Part shown: piece after piece, positions 1 through 12,670 of the stretch
Layout of the letters: each line of letters opens with the position of its first letter
Position numbering within the stretch: position 1 is the first letter of the stretch
Source: Symsagittifera roscoffensis
Lineage: Eukaryota > Xenacoelomorpha > Acoela > Convolutidae
NCBI RefSeq assembly: GCF_963678635.1
Contig: NC_087062.1
Span: 7,550,193-7,614,192 of the forward strand
Direction: 5' to 3'
DNA length: 64,000 bases
Program-made: the position numbers and the translations under genes
The notes under the pieces: model-generated
What the model was told of the DNA's origin: nothing
Seen by the model: the letters and a program-made list of their open reading frames with translations, nothing else
The model's database searches: none

Positions 1-2881
1 CTGAGTTTTTTTTTATGACAAAAATCCTTGGTTAGTGTTTCGGTTGAAACACAAAATTTCGAAATTTTTTTTTCATTTATGGAAAAAATGCTTGTCATAC
101 AATTTCATAGTATGGACAAAATGCTTATCATACAATTTCATATTATAGAAAAAATGCTTATTTTGTTATTTTCATACACTTACTTTTTCTCTACTACTAA
201 ATTGTATGAAAGATTATGATAAGCATTTTTTTTTCATTTATGAAAATTGTATGATAAGCATTATTTGTCAACCCGGGATGTTATTTTTGATTTCCTTAAG
301 TTAAATCATTTCGGAAAATTTTGTGTTTCTTGCACAGCAACCGGCTACTCTTGTTTTTTCAAATCTTGACTGAGTGGGAAGGAACTGAACCCCCTGGTGC
401 GCGTTTTTTACGCACAACCAGGTATCACTAATCAATATCAGAGATAATTATCAATTGACATAATTTCAGTCCCAGTTATCGTCATCATCAAGTGATGCGA
501 ATGGTATTAAAAACGCTGGATTTTAGACAAGCCGGCCAAACAAGGAAATTGAAGAGATTAACATATAAGCATTTACACTAGCGATGCGTACTGGTACTGT
601 GATAGATGCAACTTTTGCCCAACTAAAGTAGCAAAAAAATTGCTATTTTAGGTGACCCTTCTTGAATCAAGTTGATGCGTTGGCGCAAAAAGATTGTTCT
701 TTGAAATTTATTAAATTTCTTTGACAGTTTCATGTTTTTTTTAATTGATCAATTGAAACGTGAAGAAGCTATTTGTTTCATTAAAAAGTACAATAATAAA
801 AACTCCTTCTCAACAATTATCCATTTCATTATATTTAGGGAAAGTTTTGAAATACATAATTTTTACAAAAATTTGATTGTCACATTTCAATTTATAGCAA
901 GCGCTTTCCAATGTATCTCCAAACTATGGCTTCATAATAAGTTTGTGTGATTGCCTTTAAATTATTATATTCTAATTTATTACTGCCATTTTTGTGTTTT
1001 TGTGCATTTGATAGCTCCCGATTTTTTGTCACTTTCTCGCTTGCGTTTGCAAAGCTGCTGTGTCGCCTTTGTCTAAGTTGTTATTTATCAATTAATGGAG
1101 TTTCGTTTTACGCTGTTTTCCCTTTTGGAAAAAAAAACAAAAAAGTATTCAGTAGAAACTTTGATTAAAAATGTATAAAAAAATATGTATGTGGTCGGAC
1201 TATAGTAAGCCTTTCAAACAGCAGCCGAAAATTTTGATTTTTATCAGGTCATTAATTGTTAGTACTAACAATTTTTCGTTGCAATGAAAGACTCAAGGTT
1301 AACCTTGATTACGATCTCTGTTACCGATAGCACACTTAGTTTACCAAGAATGACTTTTCTGTCATCTTAAGGAAAATTTTGACCCCATTTCTTACATAGA
1401 AGGCAAAAAGTTTTGAATGAAAAAAATTCAATTATTGTTTTTGGAGCCTCTCAGCGATCTAGTAGTTTTTAAAACAGTTTTAACTGTTAAAAATTTATTT
1501 TGAAATGAAATTTCTTTAGGAAATCTGCTTTCAACAAAATATTTGAACAGAAAGCAATCGTTAAGTTTCTAATCGAGATGGTAAGAAATGTTTTTTTTTT
1601 GGAAAAAATATTTCAGACTTAAGTATTTTTTGTTCCGACTTTCAAAGAAAGTGGAAGATTGTTTATGCTTGGGGTAGTTTTTAAACAGTCGAATATCGAA
1701 TTTTTAAATAAACAGTTCGACAAACTTTTGTAACATATGAAAGCTTTAGTTAGCTGATCTCAAATAAAAAAAATTTCGCCTGCGATTTTTTTCTCAAAAG
1801 TTATGGGTGTTTGAAAAGTTGCGGGAGAAAAAAGGAAAACAAGCTCGAAGGGGCAGTCGGAACATTTAGAGTTTGCCTTAACAAACGAGCAGTCTTGTTT
1901 TGGTTGAATTGGTTGAGATATGTTTCAACTGGTTCAGAAACCAATTTTTGTGGACGCCAACTAATTTGAGCCCAGTGGGTCACATGTCAATCCTCTATCA
2001 CATTGCTTTTTCACTCGAGACATCCGTGAAATAATTGTTTAGGTCGAGATAAGTCAAGTACACTTTCGTTCGGTCATATAATACCCAATTTTGCTTTATA
2101 TAATCGATCTTAAAGCATACCCAAATTTTGCCCGTCGAAATATACCCAAACTGTGGCCGAGAAAGACGAAATTAAATTGAGCACACCGTTTTGAAAGATT
2201 TTTTTTCACGCTACTTCAGATTTTGGTACTGAATGGTACAGAAACCTGTTTAGTTGTTAGCAAACAAGATGAATTTGTTGAAAAGCGTAGAAAATTTTAG
2301 TTAATTTAAACAGAAAATCAAATAGAATCATTCTGAAGCTTTTTAGAAAAAGATGTCACTAACTGCTTGGTTTCAATAGAAACTTAAATATTCACTTTCT
2401 AAATTATGTTTGCAGTCCTTGCGGTAATCAACTTAGGTTCCAAAAAACTTAACAGCTCGAATGATCTGTGGCAAAATATTTACTAATTTAGCTGAAAAAC
2501 AAGCTCTGTAACAGCTTTTGTGTCGCTTGACTTGCTATTAGAATCACATTGCCTTGAAAACAAACAGTCTTTCAAGATATTTTTTAGGAATTTGGATAAA
2601 TAAAAACATCAACGGCGGGCAGATTGATCTAGAGTTAGTTCAAATTTTGTTGATTTCTTGGCGCAAAATACGAATTGGTATTCAGAACTTGTCGAACTAG
2701 TCAATATATCAAATAATTAAAATAAAAAAACATGTGCAATCATCGCTGATTCGGTAATCGCCGTATGACACGGATGGCTTAATTAATTTTTCCAGCTCTT
2801 CCAGAGCATCATAAAGAGTCTCTTTTTTGCAAAATTTGCTTCAAGTCGTAAGAATTTTTATTCGACTTCGCTTATCTTTAG
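1..2881. other. Intron or upstream sequence of the ferlin gene, with no gene seen
   Basis: This AT-rich stretch lies before the first recognisable ferlin exon. I find no open frame with protein-like composition. The exon that should precede 2882 in the ferlin is not recognisable here, so it probably lies left of the window. The only structure I can point to is a group of short direct and inverted repeats at about 84-266. Confidence 0.6.
84..266. repeat. Short direct and inverted repeats
   Basis: Three direct copies of a unit of about 35 bp containing AAAATGCTTATCATACAATT occur at about 84-160. The reverse complement of the same motif occurs twice at about 200-262. The inverted arms could fold into a hairpin. 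It may be a degenerate small palindromic (MITE-like) element. No ORF is associated. Confidence 0.5.
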
Positions 2882-3027
2882 GTCTTCCAGATGTGTTTCT
2901 GTGGATGGTGAGTGGGGGGAGGAGGGTGGCCTATGCTCGCATGTCTGCGGGGGAGCTACTTCACTCCCCCACCTGTGAAATGGAGAGTGGGAGGAATTGT
3001 GCCAAACTGAGAACCATTTTCCTCAAA
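2882..3027 (+). CDS. OTOF: Otoferlin-like ferlin, internal exon (before C2D)
   Basis: The 146-bp exon is bounded by an acceptor (TATCTTTAG before 2882) and a donor (AAA followed by GTACGA at 3028). It begins with the last two bases of a codon and ends in phase 0. The peptide starts LPDVFLWMVSGGRRVAYAR and ends CAKLRTIFLK. That matches the conserved stretch of otoferlin (P-D-V-F-x-W-M, then R-V-A-Y-A-R, then C-A-K-x-x-T-x-F-L-K) just before the part leading to C2D. Ferlins are tail-anchored multi-C2 proteins acting in calcium-triggered membrane fusion; otoferlin serves synaptic exocytosis in vertebrate hair cells. The exon reads directly into the next one at 3872. The symbol reflects similarity only: other ferlins share part of this pattern, but the following exons fit the otoferlin branch better. 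GC content is higher than in the surrounding intron. Confidence 0.85.
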
Positions 3028-3871
3028 GTACGATTCCAAAATGGTGGTATATAACGAGCCAAATTATAAACAAGCTACCTTGTAAACCTATCAAAAAACC
3101 GAGCACTTAGATAATCATTAGGCTATTACATTTTATTTGAATAATAGTGTTATAACACGGTGGGGGCGGACGTTTTCATCACGGATTCGACCTCCTGACC
3201 ACCCAAAGTGTCTCCTCTATGGTACTGTTTTAGGACGTCCCTTTTTGGGCTAAACAAACCTAAAATATATCTTAAAACGCCTTCGGCGCCAATATATACT
3301 AATTTTAAGGGGGGATAGCGCGCCGAAAAAGCGCGAATTTTTGGTAAACTTTGGCCTCCTGTTTTTTCAAAATTTTGCCTGCAGACCCAGAAAATTAATT
3401 TGATTGAGCTAAAAAAAAATGTTGACAAAATTTTCGAAAATCTTTCTAAAGTATTTGTTGTAAAGTGATGTTTATTTATGGTTTTCTAAAATTGGTAACT
3501 TTTATTCAGGATAATAAGGTTTTTCTAAATGTTTTCGGTATGGTGTTTCTTATCTATCTTTTCTTGTTCCCTCTGTCCCCATGTCCGGGCAACTAATTGA
3601 CAAAAAACGTTTATTTGTCTAGATTGGTGTCAATTTATAGCGCTTTTAGTGGGTATATTTTTTCAGAAAAAAAGGCAAAATATCCTGTTGCGAAAAACTA
3701 TTATATCATTCTCAATACTCCGAAAAGTTTCGACGAACAGTTTTATGTCTTCAGGATGTGGAGGAAAGTCGAGAAAAACTGACAAAATGCCATTTTTTGG
3801 AATGATAAAATATGTGAAATCAACATAAAGAAATTGTATGACCAAGCTAGCTCGTGCCTCTTATTTTCCAG
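3028..3871 (+). other. OTOF: Ferlin intron (844 bp)
   Basis: GT at 3028 to AG at 3871. It contains a somewhat GC-richer patch at about 3155-3345 that includes the palindromic CGGCGC and GCGCGC motifs. Short open frames occur there on the - strand, but none looks like a protein. I see no other feature. Confidence 0.6.
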
Positions 3872-4079
3872 TTGCCTGGCAAATTCTCCTCCGGTCAAAC
3901 TGGGTGGTCTATCCAGGCCAAATTGGAAGTGTACATGTGGCTGAGTCATGCGCGGAACAGGAAGGAGGCGCTGGAAAAACTCCCCTCTGGTTGGGAAGTA
4001 TCAGATAAAATAGAGGACCCCTTCAAGAACTTCAAGCCAAACAAACACTGGGGTGTTCCACGATCATTGCGATTCAAAG
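3872..4079 (+). CDS. OTOF: Otoferlin-like ferlin, internal exon (segment leading to C2D)
   Basis: The 208-bp exon follows a good acceptor (CTTATTTTCCAG) and ends with one base of a split codon before GTTCTT at 4080. It opens with LPGKFSSGQTGWSIQAKLEV, the direct continuation of the previous exon. Otoferlins have L-P-G-K, a G-W-T/S-x-Q-A-K motif and then a Y-x-W-L-S run, all present here. The remaining 40 residues form the variable link to C2D. The end phase (1) fits the two-base start of the exon at 10897. No internal stop, frameshift or unusual codon is seen. The donor GTTCTT is weaker than average. Confidence 0.87.
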
Positions 4080-5127
4080 GTTCTTAGTTTCTTTCGCTCT
4101 TTCTGCGATCTACATGAAAGACCCTTTGCTAATGAGAATGACCCATACTAGTAACAAAAAAATATATCCCCACCCTCATTTTGTATGATTTTTGTACAAT
4201 GGGGGCTATAATTTAGAGAGGGTTATATTAAGAGAGATTCATTGTTAATTTAACATTATACTCCAATCAGTTGCGGATTTGGTAGAGGCGAGGGCAGACG
4301 CTCCCTTCTTTCAGGGATTCCATGCACCCTTTTGTAATCACCCTTTTATATTATGCTTGGTACCCCTTTTTAAATATCAAACTGAAAAATTTGCAACTTC
4401 TTTGCTAACAATATACGCTAAATATGAGAGATTTTTTAAAGTCAAAACCGCTCAAAAAGTATCGAAAATGAAGGTTTCTGCACGTGTTGTCCACAGTTGT
4501 ACTGTAAAGCAAAAAAAGTGGCAAAATACATTCTTTTCAGTGCCGTGGGAGAACTTAAAGTTTTTCAGAACAAAAAATTTTCAGACTGAATGTGAAAAAT
4601 CCTAAAACTTTGGTCTCCTTAACATGCAAAACGAAGCTCTGAATTTTTTTTTTCTAAAATTTTCTTAACGATTATTTTTGTTTTTGCAATTTAAATAAAG
4701 TTAGCCCTTGGCTGAACAAGTCGCACAAAAATGTTCCGAGAAAGAAGAGCAACTCAAAAACAACTTTCACAAATAAAGACAACTTCTTTTAAAAATTAAA
4801 GTTTTTTCTTTTTTTTAAAATGTGCTAAAAATTTTTAGTAGAAAGTGACTGGAATTGGTGAAAAACTGCGTGAATGAACATTTTTAATTGCTAAAATGAT
4901 GACCAATTTGTGATAGAATTAAATTCAATCTCTCAATTTTAAGGTTTTTCAAATGTTCAGACAAGATTTTCTCGGCACCTTTTTTGATTTTTTAAAGCGT
5001 CCATCCGAATCACGATCAAAAAGTTGTTAATACTTACGCAGTCTTAGGGGTAAATACAAGCTTTCAGTGTTCAAAAATTGCATATGCAATAAATTTTCAT
5101 CTCTCATCAAAATACCGTAGTCGATCA

Positions 5128-5930
5128 AGAGGGGTTATCTTGCAAGATCTTATAAGTATTTTGAAATATTCTTTTAAAGATGATACCTCTCCGTAAAAGA
5201 TATTGCAAGATTCTTGCAAGATCATGCAAAGTAATTGCCTTTAAAAATAACTGTTTTGAAAGCAAGATCTTTAAAGAAATGATTTGTTGTGGGAAAAAAA
5301 TAAAAACAGCTTCACACGCGAAGACGTCCTATGACCTTTGTGTAGGAAGTGTAGTGGTAACAATTAAATACTTAAACAAACCAACAAAAAAGAGGAAGAG
5401 AAAAAATATATCCACATATGAGATGAACATGATTGTTTATCGTATTTATGTGAACACAAAATACCCAATTGTTCAAGCCAATTGAGTCTATTAATCAAAA
5501 ATTTGACGAAAATAACGAAAAATTATTTTTCCAACGATAGAATTGCAAAACTAGAGGAATGATTCCAATCAAATCATTCCAATGTTTTACGAAATCTCAC
5601 ATCAAAATGCATAAATTGTAGCCACAACCTGAAATTTCTTACATTACGAAAGCAGAAACATATAAATGAACAGTTTTAAAAAACGGACTTCTAATTTTTT
5701 TATCCGAAGTTTTTTGTGACTAAAATCAAATTGGATCTCCATAGTGTTTTTCTGGCGCTCAGAATAAATTTTGTAAACAAATTTTCATACTAGGTTACCT
5801 TGCAATATCTTGCAAGAATCTTGCAAGATTTTTGCAAGATAAACTCACTCTTGCAAGATCTTGCAAGATAATCTCCATCTTGCAAGATCTTACAAGATAA
5901 GCCTCAATTGTAAGAATCTTGCAAGATCTA
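5128..5930. repeat. Dispersed short repeat TTGCAAGATC in two clusters
   Basis: Copies of TTGCAAGATC and variants crowd into 5128-5245 and 5800-5930, some directly adjoining and some separated by a few bases. The unit contains the palindromes TTGCAA and AAGATCTT, so the cluster reads much the same on both strands. The 550 bp between the clusters has almost none. It looks like a decayed simple tandem repeat. Confidence 0.6.
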
Positions 5931-6119
5931 ATATAATTTTCTGTGATCGAATAGGGTACTTTCATCAAAAAATTTCAGGAAAGAAAAAATGGAATCAGCA
6001 TATTTTTTGCCGGGTGATGACTTTCAAAAAGAGAAAATTGAAATAAGCAAATGTTTTTGCCGGGTGATGACTTTCAAAAAGTACACAGTAGAAAAACTTG
6101 TGCTCAAAAAACAATCCTA

Positions 6120-8660
6120 TCACCTACTTCCCGGGCCGAGGTGCCAGACTCATGTCCAGACTTTCGCGACAAAATTTTGGCATTTCCAGACCAAAATTAG
6201 GCATGTGCAGACTTTGGCGACCATGATGATCCGTCGCGACTATCGCGACCGAAGCTGAGGTGGCGCGACCAAAACGTCGCGACTCATATTTGGTATGTCC
6301 AGACTCTCGCGACCAAGAGTCGCCATTTCAAGACTTTCGCGACTGAAAAACCAAGGCGCGGCTTTTTCGACCGAGGCGGATACGGCGCGACCCTGCGGCT
6401 CAGGAAACGGCGTGACCGGCGCGACCAAACTTAGCCATTTCCAGAATTTCCAGACCTAGATGGAGACGGCGCCACTTTCCAGACCAACATGGAGACTTTC
6501 AAAAAAGTTTTTCAGGGCTTTCGCGACCGAAGTGGAGACGATGCGACTCGGGAAACGGCGCGACTCAAAAAGCAACGGCGCGAACAGCCTGGCCAGTGGG
6601 ATCAAAAAGTCCCCTTTCAAGATTTTCGCGACCGAGGTGGAGACAGCGCGACTTTCAAGACCGAGGCGGAGACGGCACGACCAAGAATCATTTCATCGCG
6701 ACCGTAGTGGAAGCGGCGCGACTTTCGCGTTCAGGACTTTCCAGACCAAGGCGGAGACGGAGCGACTTTCCAGACCAAGGCGGAGACGGCGCGACTAAGA
6801 AACAATTCTTTACGACCGTGGTGGATACGGCGCGACTTTAGCAATCAGAGATGAGACAGCCCAGACCATGGTGCATGCGGCGCGACTTTCCAGACCGAGG
6901 CGGAGATGGCGCAACCAAGAATCAATTCCTCGCGGGAAAGGCGGAAACGACGCAACTTTCCAGACCAAAGCGGAGACGACGCGACTTTACAGACCAAGAT
7001 GGAGACGGCGCGACTTTCTAGACCAACATGGAGACGGCGCGACTTTCAAAAAGGGTTTTCAGGGCTTTCGCGACCAAGGTGGATACGGCGCTACTCAGGA
7101 AACGGCGCGACTCAAAAAGCAACGGCGCGAACAGCCTGGCCAGTGGGATCAAAAAGTCCCCTTTCAAGACTTTCGCGACCAAAGCGGAGACGGAGCGACT
7201 TTCCAGACCGAGGCGGAGACGGCGCGACTAAGAAACAATTCTTTACGACCGTGGTGGATACGGCGCGACTTTAGCAATCAGAGATGAGACAGCCCAGAAC
7301 ATGGTGCATGCGGCGCGACATTCCAGACCGAGGCGGAGATGGCGCGACCAAGAATCAATTCTTCGCGGCAAAGGCGGAAACGACGCGACTTTCCAGACCA
7401 AGATGGAGACGGCGCGACTTTTTAGACCAACATGGAGACGGCGCGACTTTCAAAAAGGGTTTTCAGGGCTTTCGCGACCAAGGTGGATACGGCGCGACTC
7501 AAGAAACGGCGCGACTCAAAAAGCAACGGCGCGACCAGCCTGGCCAGTGGGATCAAAAAGTCCCCTTTCAAGACTTTCGCGACCGAGGTGGAGACAGCGC
7601 GACTTTCCAGACCGAGGTGGAGACGGCGCGACCAAGAATCATTTCATCGCGACTGTAGTGGAAGCGGCGCGACTTTCGCGTACAGAGTGGAGACGGCAGG
7701 ACTTTCCAGACCAAGTCGGAGATGGCGCGACTTTCCAGACCGAGGCGGAGACGGCGCGACTAAGAAACCATTCTTTACGACCGTGGTGGATGCGGCGCGA
7801 CTTAAGCAATCAGAGATGAGACAGCCCAGACCAGGGTGCATGCGGCGCGACTTTCCAGACCGGGGCGGAGATGGCGCGACCAAGAATCAATTCCTCGTGG
7901 CAAAGGCGGAAACAACGCGACTTTTCAGACCAAAGCGGAGACGGCGCGACTTTACAGACCAAGATGGAGACGGCGCGATTTTTTTTTCAGACCAAGGCGG
8001 AAACGGCGCGACCAAGAATTTATTACTCCTGACTCAGGTGGATACGGTGCGACTTTTCAAACCAAGGCGGAAAGGGCGCTGCTTTCCAGACCATCGTGGA
8101 GACGACGCGACCAAGAATCAATTCCTTGCGACAAAGGCGGAGATGGCGCGACTTTCCAGACCAAGGCAGAGACGGCGCGACTTTTCAAAGCAAGGCGGAG
8201 ACGGAGCGAATTTTCAGACCGAAGCGGAGACCGCGCAACTAAGAAAGAATTCTTTGCGACCGTGGTGGACGCTGCACGACTTTAGCAATCAGAGTGGAGA
8301 CCGCCGAGATCACAGTGCATGTGGGGCAACTTTCCAGAACAAGGCGGAGACGGTGCGACTTTCGAGACCAGGGTGGAGACGGCATGACTTTCCAGACCAC
8401 GGAGGAGACGGCGCGATTTTCCAGACCGAGGCGGAGACGGCGCAACCAAGAACTAATTCTTCCCACCGTGAAGGATGTGGCGCAAATTTAGCGATCAGAG
8501 CGTGGAGACGGCCCAAACCAAGGCGAATAGGCGCGACTTTCCAGACCAAGGCGCAGAAGGCGCTATTTTCCAGACCAAGACGGAGACGGCGCGACCAAGA
8601 ATCAATTCCTCGCGACCGAGTTGGAAACGCCTCACTTTTCATACCAAGGCGGATGCAGCA
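6120..8660 (+). repeat. CpG-rich minisatellite with higher-order structure
   Basis: About 2.5 kb is built of variants of a 27-30 bp unit resembling GCGACTTTCCAGACC followed by AAGGCGGAGACG. Longer blocks recur: the stretch starting ACATGGAGAC that runs through the CCTGGCCAGTGGGATC motif appears at about 6488, 7027 and 7429. So a 400-540 bp higher-order unit overlies the basic one. The array is GC- and CpG-rich (many TCGCGAC sites) inside an AT-rich intron. Because the unit lacks stop codons, long Arg-rich frames are open in all three + frames (for example 7432-8670, 412 codons). I take these as consequences of the repeat, not genes. Confidence 0.85.
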
Positions 8661-8739
8661 AAACAAATAACTGTCAAAACTGCGTGGATTTTTTCTTCTG
8701 TCCAACGCTTTAGTTTATAATTATTTTTTGTATGGGTTC

Positions 8740-9790
8740 AATTTATTCAGAATACTTACATATTCTGCGAGGGTTTTTAGGAAAAAAAGGCAAAACAATG
8801 CTGAAATCTCGAAAAATCAACTACTTTTATCGTTTTTCTATGATTTTTTTTCGTTCCAGATTTAAATGAAATTGCCAAGTTCTGTTGTTCTGAAAAAAAA
8901 CTCGATAAATGTCAAATTATTTTGAGAAAAATTGGAATGAAAATTTTCTCAAAATAAATCAAAATCGGTCAACATTTTTTTAGTTTTCAAGTCATTTTTT
9001 TCTTTTTTTTATTTCAAAATTTCTTTTATTAACTTCCCAACATCTAGAAGTTGTAAGGCAGTGTTTTATATGTCAAAAAAATGCACTGAGCATGAGCTTT
9101 CTATCCATATAAACAGCGTTCTCAATTTTTTCTGAAAATGTAAAAAAAAAAAATGCAATTATTTCAAAGTAACCGCCAAAACGCTGTTTTTTGGATACCC
9201 AAAAAAAACGGATAACTGTCGAAACGGTTCTGGTTGATTTTTTTCTTATATAAACGATTGAAACGCTGGGGATTCCAAATATGTATAATATTTTATATCC
9301 TTTCTTTAGAAATTTTAAGAAACTAGAGAATTTCATGCGGAAACCTCGAAAAAATCACCTTTTTTCATCAATTTTTTCGGATTTTTTTTTTCTGAACTTA
9401 AAATAGCAAATCTTTGAAGTAACATTCAACAAATATCAACCTAATTCAAGAAAAAACAGAATCAAGGACTCTCTAAAATACTTCAGAATCGGTCGAAACT
9501 TTTTTAGTTTTCAAGTCTTTTTTTTCTCTTTTTTTAAATTTCAAATTTTCATTAAATAATTTCTCAACAACTAGAACTTGTTAAAAAATTTTCTATATAC
9601 CAAAGAAACCCTGTGTAAGTTCTTTCTATTCGTATGTATAACTCTATAAATCTACTCTTGGAAAGTGTATATTTTTGCATTTTTCCGAGTAAACGCCAAA
9701 AACGCTAATTTTTGGATACCCGACAAAACATATAATCATCAAAGCGATTCCGCTGGAACCTGAAATTTCTTCGATCGGCCGATCATAATT
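8740..9790. repeat. Diverged tandem duplication, unit about 500-550 bp
   Basis: Two blocks, about 8800-9260 and 9330-9770, share the same order of landmarks. These are an ATCGGTC motif followed by TTTTTTAGTTTTCAAGTC, then a T-run, then an AACWNCTAGAACTTGT-like stretch, then CGCTNNTTTTTGGATACCC. The copies have diverged by many substitutions and small indels. No coding potential is seen. Confidence 0.65.
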
Positions 9791-10772
9791 GGGATTTCAT
9801 AAGCTGGGGAGATTTTTATCTCTTAGTTATTACTTGTTTGACTACTACCAAATAACTTTTGAATCTCTGTCGTGTTTTTAGCTCCACAATTTTCATGAGA
9901 TGTTTTGAACAACAAGATACGTTCGGCGGCATTACATTTTCTAAATTTTTTGCTGATATAGAAAAATAAGTTTACTGCAATTTTTCCTGACAACTTTGTT
10001 GTTAATTAAGTAAGCCTAAATTCTATGAACATTGGTTAAACAAACTTCAAAATGTAAAAAATAATAAATAAAACTGTTTACAAATAAAAAAGTGTGTTAA
10101 TAATATATATAATAGTTCCGCTTCAAAGGCATCACTAAATAAACTTAGTTAAGCTGTTCGTTGTACTCTCGGACTTTGTTAAAATGATGCTACTGGTTTA
10201 TCTGATGCCGGTTTTCATATTGGGCAGAAAACAATTTAATACTATAGTTATTATAATTTACGATACCACACTTGATATTCTACGAACTTCCCTTGAGGCA
10301 GTTAAAACTGGCTGGAAAAAAAACAAACGAACCTAATTTCTAAGCCTAATACTTAAGCGTTTTTGTAATTGACCCTCAAAAAAACCCGACCTGGGATAAT
10401 CGAAAACTATTGCGAATTAGGATACATAGAGACCATATATCGACTCTCGAGAGCATTTACACCAATCCCTATGTTTTGTTATCCTTTTGCGGCTTTTGGT
10501 TAAAAAAATATTGGGGTGCGTTTTTGGAAAAATGAAAGTTGGGTTTAGATGATTTTAGCTGATTTCGCATAGAAAAATTGCTTTTTTCATCAACTAAGAG
10601 GTCGGGACAGCTAGTATATGGTCTCTAGTTTTCAAAAACGTCAATTGGGGCTAACTTTTTATCATTTTAAGGCAAAAAAAAAACTTATTCGAAAATGGAT
10701 GCGTTTTTGGTCATTTTTGGGGTTAAGCCCAATTTTTCAAAACAGTGTGTCAAAGTCAATCAATTACCTTGA

Positions 10773-11060
<288 letters not shown>

Positions 11061-11226
11061 TAAAGTAGTTTACTTGTTAAAGTAGTATACTTATTATAAT
11101 TATTAATTTGAAATTGTGAGAAAAGTTCGCTACGGGTGTCTTCTTATTAAAGTGATTTTTGAAACTCTAAATCCATGTCAGTTTCTTTATTCATTAAAAA
11201 AGTCACTTTCCGAATATTTTCAAAAA

Positions 11227-11610
11227 TTTTTAATGAAAGATTTTCAAACTGTCAAAAATGTTAATTTGAAGAAAATTTTTAATGAAAGATTTTCAAACTG
11301 TCAAAAATGTTAATTTGAAGAAAATTTTTAATGAAAGATTTTCAAATTGTCAAAAATGTTAATTTGAAGAAAATTTTTAATGAAAGATTTTCACATTGTC
11401 AAAAATGTTAATTTGAAGAAAATTTTCAATGAAAGATTTTCAAATTGTCAAAAATGTTCATTTGAAGAAAATTTTTAATGAAAGATTTACAAACTGTCAA
11501 AAATGTTAATTTGAAGAAAATTTTTAATGAAAGGTTTTCAAATTGTCAAAAATGTTAATTTGAAGAAAATTTTTAATGAAAGATTTTCAAATTGTCAAAA
11601 ATGTTAATTT
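11227..11610 (+). repeat. 49-bp minisatellite, left part (interrupted by the retroelement)
   Basis: Nearly eight copies of a 49-bp unit starting TTTTTAATGAAAGATTTTCA and ending TTTGAAGAAAA. Units differ by diagnostic substitutions: unit 4 has TCACATTG, unit 5 has TTTTCAATG and GTTCATTTG, unit 6 has TTTACAAACTG, unit 7 has AAAGGTTTT. The array is cut inside unit 8 by the 5' LTR. The last four bases before the LTR (11607-11610, ATTT) are the target duplication. Confidence 0.93.
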
Positions 11611-12018
11611 TGGAACCTGATCTAAACTACATTTTATGATTGGATAAATTAAATGTTTTACCAATGTAAAGTATTTAATATTAACCAATCATGATCCATC
11701 TAACTAACAACCCACTTATTTGTAAGTGCTGAAGTTACTTGTAATTTCAGCACCAGAGAGATTTGAATTTAACTTAGAAATTAGTTGGACTCTCCCGAGC
11801 ACTTCAGCAGCCGCAATAAACCAGTATACCCTAGATCTATTGAGCCTAGCAGAGACTAGTTAAACAACCTGAGACTAGATAGTATAAGAGTAAGATTAGG
11901 ATCGGTATTAGACTAAGAAGTTGCACGAATCTATCCGGCCGAAAATAAGATAGCGTGACGAGCAGACGGTGTACCCTATCCGAAATTACTCTATGAGTTA
12001 CACTTCGGTCCTAACTCA
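11611..12018 (+). repeat. 5' LTR (408 bp)
   Basis: It starts TGGAACCTGA and ends CCTAACTCA. It matches the 3' LTR at all positions but one (C versus G in the TATTGAGCCTAGC stretch, about 11895). AATAAA at 11815-11820 and a TATAAGAG at about 11943 are possible polyadenylation and promoter elements, but their order leaves the U3, R and U5 limits unclear. Read by eye. Confidence 0.95.
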
Positions 12019-12020
12019 TC

Positions 12021-12038
12021 TGGTGCGACCATAAGTCT
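12021..12038 (+). promoter_or_regulatory. Candidate primer-binding site for reverse transcription
   Basis: Two bases after the 5' LTR comes TGGTGCGACC, with the expected leading TGG (complement of a tRNA CCA end). Read on the opposite strand, the following bases contain TTCGA, as in a tRNA T-loop, at roughly the right distance. I could not assign the tRNA, and the T-stem pairing is imperfect. The position is right; the tRNA identity is unknown. Confidence 0.55.
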
Positions 12039-12106
12039 CGAACAAGACCTTAATAGATTAGAATTAACCAAAATAGATTAGAAATTAGACAAAAACATTT
12101 ACAAAA

Positions 12107-12340
12107 ATGTTATACGACAATAATTTAATCGAAATGTCTCTACGACTCAATAGATCAGAGCCAATATTCCGAACCATAACAGAACTACCCGGAATTGGAA
12201 GAAGACCTCGAACCAAAGACGACATACGACAAAGTAGAAACTTGCCGTATAGTTATATGATAGTTCGGCAAAAGCCAGAACAAACTTTTATATTTCGAAT
12301 ACTACTTGCAATGAATTTAGATTTCCATTTGCAAACATAA
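12107..12340 (+). CDS. Small leader ORF of the retroelement (77 aa), unrecognised
   Basis: The frame starts with ATG in a good context (A at -3) and is the first ATG-initiated frame of notable length after the primer site. The product is mixed in composition with Arg-rich patches (GIGRRPRTKDD, then RQSRNLPYS) and has no recognisable domain. It lies about 930 bp before the next ORF. It could be an upstream ORF, the first coding exon of a spliced message, or chance. The second copy does not cover this region, so conservation cannot be tested here. Confidence 0.3.
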   Translation: MLYDNNLIEMSLRLNRSEPIFRTITELPGIGRRPRTKDDIRQSRNLPYSYMIVRQKPEQTFIFRILLAMNLDFHLQT

Positions 12341-12670
12341 AACCTTGAAGTTACTCTTCAAAATCATTTCAGGCGCTAAACAAATTTATTAATATACAAT
12401 AACGATTGATAAAAAGATCTAAGATCGTTTTCCTAAAACTCTGCAGTATTATACAAAACATGTTTGAAAAATATTTATTGGAAAATAAAAATAAAAATTA
12501 GTAGCATGACAATAAATGGTTAGTAATCATAAATCATCCTGTTGTTCCAGCTTCATCATCTAAAACATAACAGCAATCATAAACCCACTAACATCATCAA
12601 AACACTAAATCTTTCCTTTACACACATTTAAAATTTTATTAAAACTTAAATTCACTTAATTTTAAAACCA

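Noticed and set aside
4279-4605. 108-codon + strand frame in a ferlin intron
   Set aside because: No motif, wrong context for a ferlin exon, and no splice signals that keep the phase.
5128-5930. CRISPR-like array
   Set aside because: Units are about 10 bp, self-adjoining and degenerate, with no spacers of constant length; the DNA is animal.
6460-8720. Long Arg-rich open frames (up to 412 codons) in all three + frames and on the - strand
   Set aside because: They arise from a stop-free CpG-rich repeat unit; several frames are open at once, and none has a recognisable domain.
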